From NCBI GenBank assembly GCA_023144895.1, contig JAGLEV010000029.1, positions 1 to 64,000 on the forward strand: DNA of 64,000 nucleotides, in the 5' to 3' direction. Below the pieces are notes generated by a model. The model was not told the DNA's origin. It saw only the letters and a program-made list of their open reading frames with translations, and ran no database searches. Shown piece after piece: positions 8,509 through 16,298 of the stretch (the first letter of the stretch is position 1; every line of letters starts with the position of its first letter). Source of the DNA: Thiotrichaceae bacterium. Its GTDB lineage: Bacteria; Pseudomonadota; Gammaproteobacteria; Thiotrichales; Thiotrichaceae. The position numbers and the translations under genes are program-made.

Positions 8509-10009
8509 TAAAAATAAGAATCTATCAATAGGTCACTACCTGCTTGTATTTATTGCAGGCTTATCATTAACACTGGCTTTTGCACCCATTAATATCAGTA
8601 TTATTGCCATTATTGCACCAGCCGCCCTATTCTATTCACTGAATACAGCAACGACTTTAAAACAACATTTGGGCTTAAATTACCTCTTTGCACTAGGATT
8701 ATTTGGTAGCGGGGTGTCATGGGTGTTTAATGCGATGTACTTCTTCTCCCATGCGCATATTGCTTTAGCCCTTTTATTTACCTTAATTTATATCTTAGTA
8801 CTTTCTTTAGTCTTTTTATTACAGGGTTTGATTACTTACCGTTTTAGACTCGCATCACTACCGATTAAAATATTATTGCTCTTCCCTATTGCATGGGTTG
8901 TGGGTGAAGCTTTTCGTGGATGGGTATTTACTGGCTTTCCTTGGTTGTTGCTGGGTCATAGTCATATTGATAATTTTCTTAGTAGTATTGCTCCAGTACT
9001 AGGAACATTAGGTGTGAGCTATCTGAGTATTCTACTATCAGCCAGTCTGGTTATTTTATTTATTCAATCTAAGTCTTATCGTATTGTTGCAACACTGAGT
9101 ATCAGCATAGTCATCTTGAGCTATGGTTTAAGCTTAGTGAGCTGGGTATCTCCTACAGGGGAAAGCCTTAAAATAGTCATGATTCAAGGCAATATTGCAC
9201 AGGAAAATAAATGGAGAAAAGCATATTTACAGCCAACTCTTGATCTTTATATGAAGAAGACTCAAGAGCATTGGGATGCTGATGTGATTATCTGGCCAGA
9301 AACAGCCATTGCAGGATATTTTAGCCAGCATTTTGATAAGGTGCTTAATCCACTCCAACAGAAATCAAAAGAAACAAAGACTGACCTCATTATTGGTGGC
9401 TTCTATCGTAATATGAAACATAAGCCAGCGACGACAGAGAATAGTATTTTAGTCATTAACGCAGAAAGGCGAGATATTTATTCAAAACAGCATCTTGTGC
9501 CTTTTTCTGAATATGTTCCCTTATTGAAATACATGGGCTGGTTAAAACAATGGATCGACCTACCCTATGATAATGTTGGCAAAGGAACGGGACCGACTAA
9601 TTTACTTGTTCAAGGACATCAAGCACGACTATCCGTTTGTTATGAAGATGCCTTTGGTGAAGAAATGATTAAAGGCTTGCCATCGGCAGGTTTATTAATC
9701 AATCTCAGCAATGATGGCTGGTTTACTGGCTCTTTAGAACCTTATCAACATATGCAAATTGCTAGAATGCGATCTCTGGAAACAGGACGTTATATGTTAC
9801 GATCTACCAACATTGGTGTTTCGGGCATTATTGATCAGCGTGGTAAGGTAATAGCAACAGCACCAGCCTATCAGCTAGCAGCGATTAGCGGTGAAGCAAA
9901 GATATACCAAGGGGCAACACCGTATGTCTATTTAAGCAATTGGCCCATTTTAGGGTATAGTTTTCTCATATTAATGATTAGTACTTTACGGATTAAATCA
10001 GCGCATTAA
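8501..10009 (+). CDS. lnt: apolipoprotein N-acyltransferase
   Basis: Inner-membrane enzyme that adds the third acyl chain to the N-terminal cysteine of lipoproteins, the last step of lipoprotein maturation. The N-terminal half has multiple membrane helices; the periplasmic nitrilase domain carries the Glu in IIWPETAI, the Lys region around KQHLVPFSEYVPL and the nucleophile in LSVCYEDAFGEE; a final membrane helix ends the protein. I start at the ATG at 8501, whose reading overlaps the corC stop by eight bases; a TTG at 8489 would add four residues. 502 aa fits the family (E. coli 512). A hairpin with T-run about 110 bases downstream ends the operon. Confidence 0.95.
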   Translation: MINKNKNLSIGHYLLVFIAGLSLTLAFAPINISIIAIIAPAALFYSLNTATTLKQHLGLNYLFALGLFGSGVSWVFNAMYFFSHAHIALALLFTLIYILVLSLVFLLQGLITYRFRLASLPIKILLLFPIAWVVGEAFRGWVFTGFPWLLLGHSHIDNFLSSIAPVLGTLGVSYLSILLSASLVILFIQSKSYRIVATLSISIVILSYGLSLVSWVSPTGESLKIVMIQGNIAQENKWRKAYLQPTLDLYMKKTQEHWDADVIIWPETAIAGYFSQHFDKVLNPLQQKSKETKTDLIIGGFYRNMKHKPATTENSILVINAERRDIYSKQHLVPFSEYVPLLKYMGWLKQWIDLPYDNVGKGTGPTNLLVQGHQARLSVCYEDAFGEEMIKGLPSAGLLINLSNDGWFTGSLEPYQHMQIARMRSLETGRYMLRSTNIGVSGIIDQRGKVIATAPAYQLAAISGEAKIYQGATPYVYLSNWPILGYSFLILMISTLRIKSAH

Positions 10010-10115
10010 TTGCTCTACTCACTTATAAATATTTTTAATAATATCAATATGATGAAACTTTTATTTAAGATAGGTGTCTCTCTATGTAGGGACTGATGGT
10101 ATTTCTCAAAACATG

Positions 10116-10151
10116 CTGTAGGGTCGGATTTATTCGATTCTACAGTTTTTC
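10116..10151 (+). terminator. intrinsic terminator after lnt
   Basis: Bases 10116-10126 pair with 10135-10145 (11 pairs, two of them G-U) around an eight-base loop, and are followed immediately by five Ts. This is a standard rho-independent terminator for the ybeZ-ybeY-corC-lnt operon. Confidence 0.8.
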
Positions 10152-10172
10152 TAAAATTTACATTAATGTGTT

Positions 10173-10192
10173 ATATGCTGAATTCAGCATAT
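10173..10192. promoter_or_regulatory. 20-bp perfect palindrome, candidate operator
   Basis: Ten bases (ATATGCTGAA) followed directly by their reverse complement, with an EcoRI-type GAATTC centre. It lies 66-85 bases before the ATG at 10258 and after the lnt terminator, where a promoter for the DUF4360 gene would be. The zero-spacer symmetry suits a dimeric DNA-binding protein better than an RNA hairpin. The cognate regulator is unknown. Confidence 0.5.
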
Positions 10193-10205
10193 TTAAAACA
10201 CATCG

Positions 10206-10224
10206 CAAAATGATTATCATCATT
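10206..10224. promoter_or_regulatory. Fur-box-like site
   Basis: The 19-mer matches the classical E. coli Fur box (GATAATGATWATCATTATC) at 15 of 19 positions, including all nine central bases TGATTATCA. It sits 34-52 bases upstream of the ATG at 10258, a position that would cover a promoter. This suggests iron-dependent control of the secreted DUF4360-like protein. The match is by eye; no Fur gene is in the window. Confidence 0.5.
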
Positions 10225-10257
10225 TTACACTAACTTATTCGCATATAGGTTATCCTT

Positions 10258-10860
10258 ATGAAATCAATAATAAAAACACTAAGCAGTACTCTATTAGCTC
10301 TGGTTACTTTACTTTTTTTGATACCTTCAGCTTATGCTAATCGCAATGCACTTGTACTAGGTGATGTGATTTATGATGGTAATGCTTGCCCTAAAGGTTC
10401 TGTTGATATTTCTTTATCATCCGCTAACCTCATTAATATTCAATTTAAAAAACTTAAGGTACAAAACAAAGGTCGTAATCAATTTAATCATCATAAGACT
10501 TGCTCTCTTAGAGTGCCTATCAATGTAGCAAAAGGAATGAGTATTTCTTTAAAATCTGCAAGTTATAAGGGTGATATTGTACTTGCTAAAAACAACTTAG
10601 CCAGAATGATGACCGTATTTAATTTTGCAGGTAAATACAGTGATAAATATGTCGTTGATTTTAATGGCCCAGAAACAAAGCGCTATTTTCTACAAGATCA
10701 ACTCAGTGCTCTAGCAAATATTTGGTCGGGTTGTGGTCAAAATACGATGCTGTCGGTGGTGATTTCTGCCCGATTGAAAGGTAATAATAATGCTCATTCA
10801 ATGGCAGGCTCTAACTCATCGATTATGATGCGCTTGAAATCTCGCAATTGTCAGCGTTAA
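10258..10860 (+). CDS. secreted protein, DUF4360-like
   Basis: A 200-aa exported protein of unknown function. Residues 1-27 form a signal peptide (basic start, hydrophobic core, cleavage after SAYA). The mature part has the layout of DUF4360: an early GNACPKGSVDISLS, a middle CSLRVPINVAKGMSISLKSASYKGDI, a WSGCG segment and a final MMRLKSRNC, with four cysteines positioned to form two disulfides. DUF4360 proteins are known mostly from fungi, myxobacteria and actinomycetes as small secreted proteins, so the presence here is of interest. Upstream are a perfect palindrome and a Fur-like box, suggesting regulated expression. The family call is from remembered pattern and moderately sure. Confidence 0.8.
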   Translation: MKSIIKTLSSTLLALVTLLFLIPSAYANRNALVLGDVIYDGNACPKGSVDISLSSANLINIQFKKLKVQNKGRNQFNHHKTCSLRVPINVAKGMSISLKSASYKGDIVLAKNNLARMMTVFNFAGKYSDKYVVDFNGPETKRYFLQDQLSALANIWSGCGQNTMLSVVISARLKGNNNAHSMAGSNSSIMMRLKSRNCQR

Positions 10861-11140
10861 GGTTAATTTGAAGGACTAAATGCTTAGAGTAGACGCTTGA
10901 GTATAAGAAACCAATGGATGTTTATAGGAAAAGCATAGCAACAAATCAGGCGTTAAAAGCAGTCGATTGATCAATAAGAAATTTGAAAAAGCTGTCTAGA
11001 CTTTTGGGGTAATATAATCTTGCTTTAAACCTTTGGATTATTTTTTCGAGTTTGTAACTTGATAAGGATATCTATAGAATGAAAAACTAATTTAATTACT
11101 TGACTTGGAACCACAGTCATTTGCAATAATAAGTCTCAAT
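10861..11140. other. non-coding stretch, nothing recognised
   Basis: About 280 bases between the DUF4360-like gene and the terminator of the convergent gene. I see no open frame with a ribosome-binding site and no T-run hairpin for the upstream gene. A segment near 10935-10960 (around GGCGTTAAAAGC) faintly resembles one near 51868-51880, too weakly to call a repeat. Confidence 0.3.
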
Positions 11141-11146
11141 AAAAAT

Positions 11147-11171
11147 ATAAGGGCATCCCAAAAAAGACACC
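11147..11171 (-). terminator. terminator for the basic secreted protein gene
   Basis: On the minus strand ATAAGGG(TGTC) pairs with (GATG)CCCTTAT (11147-11157 against about 11165-11175, two internal mismatches) and is followed by ATTTTTATTG. Located about 30 bases after the stop of the gene ending at 11204. Confidence 0.55.
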
Positions 11172-11203
11172 CTTATTCACACTATGAAACCTTCGTATTA
11201 GTC

Positions 11204-12022
11204 CTAAGGGCTAACAGGTGTATTACTTGATGAACTTGATGAGTTTTTATTTAAAGCATGTGCAATAGCAGCAATACCAACAACTCCAGCTGTAATCATC
11301 GCAACCTTTTTAACGTTTAAACCACGACGAGCAGCATGACCATGTGAAGGACTAAGATCAACATAGTTAGTACCATACCCAGAGTGTTGCGTTGTATGAG
11401 TATTACCACCATAAGTTGCCCGATGTTGAGTCGTACGTTTTGCTGTACTACCTCTTACATTGCGCTGAGCAGAACTTCGGTACTGAGTATTTGTTCTTGC
11501 TGTTGATCTCGCACCTGAACGATACTGAGTATTCACTCTACGCTGAGCATTACCGCGTGTGCCTCTCTGTGCATTCTTCTGAGCAAGACTTCTTCTCTTC
11601 GCATTATTAGCACGTTGCTGAGCTTCTTTACGCTTAGCATTTTGCACCCGTGCTTTACGTTGAGCATTAGCTTTACGTTGAGCATTTTGTTGTACATTAC
11701 GATGACCAGCCTTTGGAGTTTTTAAATCCGTTTTTTTAGCTGGAGTTCCTGTAGGGCAAGGACGTGCTGCATCCATAGTCACCTGATGAGACGTTTTTAC
11801 ATGACTCACACATGATGAATACTGTAGTTGAACATTACCAGTAATACAACGAATGATATCGCCTTTTTCTAATAACATACCATTTTCAGCAAGGTAGCTA
11901 TAGTTGTTACGAACAACAACGGCCTTACCATTAATAGATGTTATTTGAGCAACATTAGCCTGAACACCAGAGGCGATTGCAAATAATGCAAGAGCTAATC
12001 CTCCTTTAGTTATTTTAGACAT
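11204..12022 (-). CDS. exported, strongly basic low-complexity protein with FecR-like start
   Basis: A 272-aa protein I cannot assign. Residues 1-22 are a signal peptide (cleavage after GVQA). Residues 23-75 (VAQITSINGKAVVVRNN...LLEKGDIIRCITGNVQLQYSSC) resemble the start of FecR/LysM-associated domains found in surface proteins. Residues about 110-215 are a run of short Arg/Gln/Asn/Ala units (NAQRKA, NAKRKE, NTQYRS), highly positively charged and probably unstructured. A hydrophobic segment (VAMITAGVVGIAAIAHAL) near residue 240 may anchor it, followed by a Ser-rich tail. The basic region could bind polyanions such as LPS, exopolysaccharide or DNA; that is inference. SD AAGGAAAT precedes the ATG. 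It has its own terminator. Confidence 0.75.
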   Translation of the reverse strand: MSKITKGGLALALFAIASGVQANVAQITSINGKAVVVRNNYSYLAENGMLLEKGDIIRCITGNVQLQYSSCVSHVKTSHQVTMDAARPCPTGTPAKKTDLKTPKAGHRNVQQNAQRKANAQRKARVQNAKRKEAQQRANNAKRRSLAQKNAQRGTRGNAQRRVNTQYRSGARSTARTNTQYRSSAQRNVRGSTAKRTTQHRATYGGNTHTTQHSGYGTNYVDLSPSHGHAARRGLNVKKVAMITAGVVGIAAIAHALNKNSSSSSSNTPVSP

Positions 12023-12233
12023 CCAAATTTCCTTGTTTATTAATTAATTAGTAACAGAAGTTATCTGTAATGATGTAGCTTTTTTATCACACTAAGAAGA
12101 ATAGTAAGGGTTAAAAAAAGCAGGATACCTAATGATACTAGTGGTATTAAAATCCAGATTACTGGTGATAATTGTTATGTGCTTAATCAATAAAACTTAT
12201 TACCAATTAACAAAAAACAAGCAAACAAAATTA

Positions 12234-12262
12234 TTGCATACCGACCAGTATGTATGTATCGT
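12234..12262 (+). promoter_or_regulatory. candidate promoter of the tetR-RND operon
   Basis: TTGCAT at 12234-12239 and TATCGT at 12257-12262 are 17 bases apart, a plausible sigma-70 pair. Both operator halves described separately overlap it or lie just downstream, as expected for autorepression. Transcription would begin near 12269, which favours the ATG at 12291 as the regulator's start. Confidence 0.4.
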
Positions 12263-12280
12263 AACCATACTGATCGGTAT
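12238..12280. promoter_or_regulatory. double TetR-type operator
   Basis: Two near-palindromic 14-mers, ATACCGACCAGTAT (12238-12251) and ATACTGATCGGTAT (12267-12280), are inverted copies of each other with 13 of 14 identities. With one more base each they form a 15-base inverted repeat around a 13-base spacer. Their centres are 29 bp apart. The position over the putative promoter and immediately before the TetR gene strongly suggests the binding site of that regulator. Confidence 0.7.
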
Positions 12281-12290
12281 GGTAAATAAA

Positions 12291-12971
12291 ATGAGCCTTT
12301 TAAATACAACAAAAAATCATCCATGGTGGCACTTATGGAAGTGCCCTGCCTGTGCATCTCATCATGGGCGTGGAGAGCAAACTCGTCAAAAATTATTAGA
12401 AGCTGCATTTGATGAAATACATAAAGTAGGCTTTCAGGCAGCCAGTTTAAGTAAAATATTAAAAGATACAGGGATTACAAAAGGTGCGCTTTACCATCAT
12501 TTCAATAATAAATTAGAACTAGGTTATGCAGTAGTTGATGAAATTATCTTAGCCTTTATCCAACAGATCTGGATAGAACCACTGGATAAGACAGATGATC
12601 CTATTCCGATTATTCAAAAAATTCTTATTGAAACAGGTCAGAATATGACTGAAGAAGATGCACGCCTAGGATGCCCTGTTAATAATCTAACACAAGAAAT
12701 GTCTCCCATCGATGAAGGCTTTCAACAACGCACAGTGGCTATTTATGACCTGTGGAGAAAGACACTAGAATCCGCCATTGAACGCGGAAAACTAGCAGGT
12801 AATGTGCGTAAAGAGGCGAATCCACGGCAGCTCGCTATTTTATTTATAGCCACACTTGAAGGCTGTATGGGCTTGGCTAAAAGCGCACAAAGTTTAGAGG
12901 TGATAATGGAATGTGGTGGGGGCTTGATCCATCATTTAGAAATATTTCGCTCTGAGTCAACGATTAAATAA
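12291..12971 (+). CDS. TetR-family repressor with N-terminal CPAC-HH motif
   Basis: Transcriptional regulator of about 226 aa. A helix-turn-helix spans roughly residues 30-75 (TRQKLLEAAFDEIHKVGFQAASLSKILKDTGITKGALYHHF), and the ligand domain follows with the GCPVNNL segment seen in several TetR subgroups. The frame is open back to 12132, but the upstream 53 residues read as non-protein and overlap the operator; I choose the ATG at 12291, with 12279 as alternative. Before the helix-turn-helix lies an uncommon WKCPACASHH (Cys18, Cys21, His24, His25) that could bind metal or act as a redox switch. The RND exporter gene starts 16 bases downstream, so the regulator most likely controls itself and the exporter operon. 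Confidence 0.88.
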   Translation: MSLLNTTKNHPWWHLWKCPACASHHGRGEQTRQKLLEAAFDEIHKVGFQAASLSKILKDTGITKGALYHHFNNKLELGYAVVDEIILAFIQQIWIEPLDKTDDPIPIIQKILIETGQNMTEEDARLGCPVNNLTQEMSPIDEGFQQRTVAIYDLWRKTLESAIERGKLAGNVRKEANPRQLAILFIATLEGCMGLAKSAQSLEVIMECGGGLIHHLEIFRSESTIK

Positions 12972-12987
12972 ACAGTAAGGTATGTAA

Positions 12988-15333
12988 ATGATAAAGCAAT
13001 ATACAAAGTTATTATTACAATGGCAATGGCAAGCATTACTCCTAGTGATTGCCATGGTCGGTTTCATCGGATTAGGAGCCAAGAACCTTACTTTTACTAA
13101 TGACTATAGAATATTTTTTGATAAAACTGATAAGCATTTAGTGGCATTTGAAAACCTACAAAACACCTATACTAAAAATGATAATGTCTTAATAGCACTT
13201 GCACCTAAAAATGGTAAAGTTTTCACCCGTGAAACATTGGCTGCCATTGAAGATATTACCGAACGTGCATGGAAAACCCCCAATTCGATACGAGTCGATT
13301 CACTGGCTAATTATCAACATACTGAATCGACTAAGGATGAGTTATCCGTTGCTAATTTGTATGAAAATGCAAAAAGCCTTAGTGATGCAGAGCTAGTTAA
13401 AATAGAAAAAATTGCAGTCAATGAGCCGTTATTAGTACATCGACTAATATCAAAACAAGCGCATATGTCAGCCATTAACATTATCATTGAAATACCCACT
13501 GACGGTGATATAACCACTATTTTACCTGAGGTGGTGACTCATACACGGAAGATAAAAGCTTATATCAATCAGACCTATCCTGAGCTAGATGTTTATCTGA
13601 CAGGCATTGCCATGTTGAACAATGCCTTTGCCGAAGCATCTAAGTACGATTTGTCAAATTTAATCCCAATGACCTTTATATTGATATTACTGATTGCTCT
13701 TCTGCTTTTGCGTAGCTTTAACGGTATTCTTGCCACCATATTAGTCATTTCTTTCTCAATTATAACCGCAATGGGGTTAGCAGGCTGGATTGGCATACAG
13801 CTCTCCCCACCCGTTATGTCTGCTCCTGTCATTATATTAACGCTAGCGGTCGCTGATGGTGTACATATTTTATCAACATGGATGCATCAAATGCGTCAGG
13901 GAATTGATAAAAATACCGCAATGATTGAGAGTATACGGATTAACTTTAGTCCCATATTCCTTACCTCCTTAACAACGGCTATTGGCTTTTTATCACTTAA
14001 CTTTAGTGATGCCCCCCCCTTTAGAGATTTAGGTAATATTGCCGCAATCGGTGTCATGGCTGCCTTTGTCTTTTCAGTCACTTTGCTCCCTGCTATTGCA
14101 ACCTTATTACCCTCTAAAGTTAAGCCAACAAAGAAAGAATCGATCATGCGATCAACCATGATTCACTTTGCAGACTGGGTTATTGCCAAGCAAAAAATCT
14201 TATTCATTAGCATGATTTCTTTGACTATTGTGATGGTTGCACTAATTCCTAAAAATGAATTAAATGATATTTATGTAGAATATTTTGATGAGCGTATTCC
14301 CTTCCGTACGGATACTGAAATTGTTGTTAAAAATATGACGGGTGTCTACTTTATTGATTATTCATTAGATTCAAAGCAAACAGGAGGTATCTCAGAGCCA
14401 GAGGTACTCGCACAAATCGATCAATTATCTCAATGGCTACGTGCACAGCCTGAGGTGATTCATGTCAATACGATTGCGGATACTTTTAAACGACTGAATC
14501 GTAATATGCATGGCGATGATGAAAACTGGTATCGATTGCCTGAGAGTCGTGAAATGGCAGCACAGTATTTATTACTGTATGAAATGTCATTACCTTATGG
14601 TTTAGACCTTAATAATCAAATTGACATTGACAAGAGAAGCACTCGTTTAAGCGTTACCCTAGAGACTATTTCTACTAAGGAAGTCTTGGCCTTTGAGCAA
14701 CGTGTCGATACATGGATGAAGGATAACACTGCCTTAATTCGAGGTATGGGATCAAGTCCAACCATTATGTTTGCTCATATTGGTATGAAAAATATTCTCA
14801 GCATGTTAACAGGTACCACTATTGCCTTGGTTTTGATTTCCCTTATCTTAATTATTGCACTAGGCTCTGTTCGCTATGGCTTATTAAGCCTTGTTCCTAA
14901 CCTTATTCCTGCGGGAATGGCATTTGGGTTCTGGGCAGTTTTCGATGGTGAAATTGGGCTGGCTTTATCGGTAGTCACCGCGATGACACTGGGAATTGTT
15001 GTCGATGATACGATCCACTTTTTAAGTAAATATATTCGCGCCCGCCGAGAGCAAAACCTGAGCGCAGAAGATGCGATTCGTTATGCCTTTTCAACCGTGG
15101 GTGTTGCTTTATGGGTAACCTCTATAGCACTTATTGGTGGTTTTCTTGTATTGGCGACCTCATCTTTTGAGTTAAATGCTGGCATGGGCTTATTGACCTC
15201 AATTGTTATTGCCTTTGCACTACTCACAGATTTTCTATTATTACCGCCTTTACTCATCAAACTAGATGGCTGGCTAAGTCAAGGTGAGACGAAGAAAGTA
15301 ACAACAACAGAATCAGTGCTTCCTATGAAATAA
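12988..15333 (+). CDS. RND-superfamily exporter (MMPL type)
   Basis: Inner-membrane proton-driven transporter, 781 aa, of the MMPL/HAE3-like group used for lipids, hopanoids or other hydrophobic molecules. There is a membrane helix at residues 13-30, a periplasmic domain to about 215, five to six helices to 380 with the intramembrane acidic motif AVADGVHIL, then a repeat of the same layout (periplasmic domain 430-600, helices to 765 with GIVVDDTIHFL). The GDD-like acidic residues in both halves support proton coupling. SD TAAGG is eight bases before the ATG. Downstream genes supply a LolA-like periplasmic protein and a barrel; no membrane-fusion protein or TolC is present, typical for this group. 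Confidence 0.92.
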   Translation: MIKQYTKLLLQWQWQALLLVIAMVGFIGLGAKNLTFTNDYRIFFDKTDKHLVAFENLQNTYTKNDNVLIALAPKNGKVFTRETLAAIEDITERAWKTPNSIRVDSLANYQHTESTKDELSVANLYENAKSLSDAELVKIEKIAVNEPLLVHRLISKQAHMSAINIIIEIPTDGDITTILPEVVTHTRKIKAYINQTYPELDVYLTGIAMLNNAFAEASKYDLSNLIPMTFILILLIALLLLRSFNGILATILVISFSIITAMGLAGWIGIQLSPPVMSAPVIILTLAVADGVHILSTWMHQMRQGIDKNTAMIESIRINFSPIFLTSLTTAIGFLSLNFSDAPPFRDLGNIAAIGVMAAFVFSVTLLPAIATLLPSKVKPTKKESIMRSTMIHFADWVIAKQKILFISMISLTIVMVALIPKNELNDIYVEYFDERIPFRTDTEIVVKNMTGVYFIDYSLDSKQTGGISEPEVLAQIDQLSQWLRAQPEVIHVNTIADTFKRLNRNMHGDDENWYRLPESREMAAQYLLLYEMSLPYGLDLNNQIDIDKRSTRLSVTLETISTKEVLAFEQRVDTWMKDNTALIRGMGSSPTIMFAHIGMKNILSMLTGTTIALVLISLILIIALGSVRYGLLSLVPNLIPAGMAFGFWAVFDGEIGLALSVVTAMTLGIVVDDTIHFLSKYIRARREQNLSAEDAIRYAFSTVGVALWVTSIALIGGFLVLATSSFELNAGMGLLTSIVIAFALLTDFLLLPPLLIKLDGWLSQGETKKVTTTESVLPMK

Positions 15334-15349
15334 GCCTGATTTATTTATT

Positions 15350-15372
15350 ATCCCATCAGGATAAGATGGGAT
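15350..15372 (+). other. hairpin between exporter and LolA-like gene
   Basis: ATCCCATC (15350-15357) pairs perfectly with GATGGGAT (15365-15372) around a seven-base loop. No T-run follows. In the middle of an operon this probably protects the upstream message or adjusts relative expression of the following gene. Confidence 0.5.
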
Positions 15373-15405
15373 GCCTATCAATTGCTATAAATTAAGGAAA
15401 ATAAA

Positions 15406-16194
15406 ATGATTAAAATAATGACAAAAAGTATATTACCAATAGTAATGAGCCTACTTGCAGTCAATGCAATAGCAGAAACAGCAGAACAAAAAGGTCTACG
15501 TATTGCAAAAGAAGCTGATGCACAAAATATTGGCTTTGGTGATACAACGGCAGACATGATGATGACGCTAAGAAATCGTGCGGGTCAAACAAGTACACGT
15601 AAGATTCGTAGCAAGGTATTAGAAGTTAGAGGAGATGGTGATAAATCATTATCTTTATTTGATAGTCCTGCAGATGTAAAAGGTACATCAATGCTGACTT
15701 TTTCTCATGGTCTAAGAGCGAATGATCAATGGCTTTACCTGCCTACTTTAAAACGTGTGAAACGTATTAATTCACGTAATAAATCAGGTCCTTTTATGGG
15801 TAGTGAATTTGCCTTTGAGGATTTAGGTTCTCAAGAAGTGGAACAATATACCTATAAATATCTACGCTTAGAGCCTTGTGGTAATGGCTGGACATGCCAT
15901 GTTGGTGAACGTATCCCTGCTTATAAATATTCAGGCTATAGCAAACAGATTAGCTGGATGGATACCAAAGGATATCGTTTAGTAAAATCTGAATTTTATG
16001 ATCGCAAAGGGAGCAAAATGAAAACACTAGTATTCTCTGGCTATCAGCAATTTTTAGGCAGATATTGGCGACCGGGTGTGATGAATATGCAAAATCATCT
16101 AACGGGTAAAAGTACCGTTCTACAGTGGAGCAATTACAAATTTCGTACGGGTTTAAGTAAGCGTGATTTTAATAAGAATGCCTTATCACGATAA
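15406..16194 (+). CDS. LolA-like outer-membrane lipoprotein-sorting family protein
   Basis: Periplasmic protein of 262 aa. Signal peptide residues 1-24 (cleavage after NAIA). The mature part carries the pattern of the LolA-like/outer-membrane lipoprotein-sorting family that accompanies MMPL exporters: ADMMMTLRNRAGQTSTRKIRSKVLE, TSMLTFSHGLRANDQWLYLPTLKRVKRI, SEFAFEDLG and a final W-N-Y-K-F strand. In this group an open beta-fold shields a hydrophobic ligand between membranes. SD TAAGGAAA precedes the ATG; a second ATG four codons later is an alternative. It follows the exporter and precedes a barrel, so it likely carries the exported molecule across the periplasm (inference). Confidence 0.85.
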   Translation: MIKIMTKSILPIVMSLLAVNAIAETAEQKGLRIAKEADAQNIGFGDTTADMMMTLRNRAGQTSTRKIRSKVLEVRGDGDKSLSLFDSPADVKGTSMLTFSHGLRANDQWLYLPTLKRVKRINSRNKSGPFMGSEFAFEDLGSQEVEQYTYKYLRLEPCGNGWTCHVGERIPAYKYSGYSKQISWMDTKGYRLVKSEFYDRKGSKMKTLVFSGYQQFLGRYWRPGVMNMQNHLTGKSTVLQWSNYKFRTGLSKRDFNKNALSR

Positions 16195-16227
16195 AGCGGC
16201 AACTTGGGCTTAAGCTCATATTTGAAG

Positions 16228-16265
16228 CCTTTGTATGAAGACCTTTTGCTACTCTCATACAAAGG
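16228..16265 (+). other. hairpin before the outer-membrane barrel gene
   Basis: CCTTTGTATGA (16228-16238) pairs perfectly with TCATACAAAGG (16255-16265) around a 16-base loop. It lies in the 104-base gap between the LolA-like gene and the barrel gene and has no T-run. An attenuator or RNA-stability element is possible. Confidence 0.5.
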
Positions 16266-16298
16266 TCGCATTATTAAAATAAAAACAAGAAGATCATT

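Noticed and set aside
12132-12290. N-terminal extension of the TetR protein back to 12132
   Set aside because: The extra 53 residues cover the promoter and double operator and look like translated non-coding DNA.
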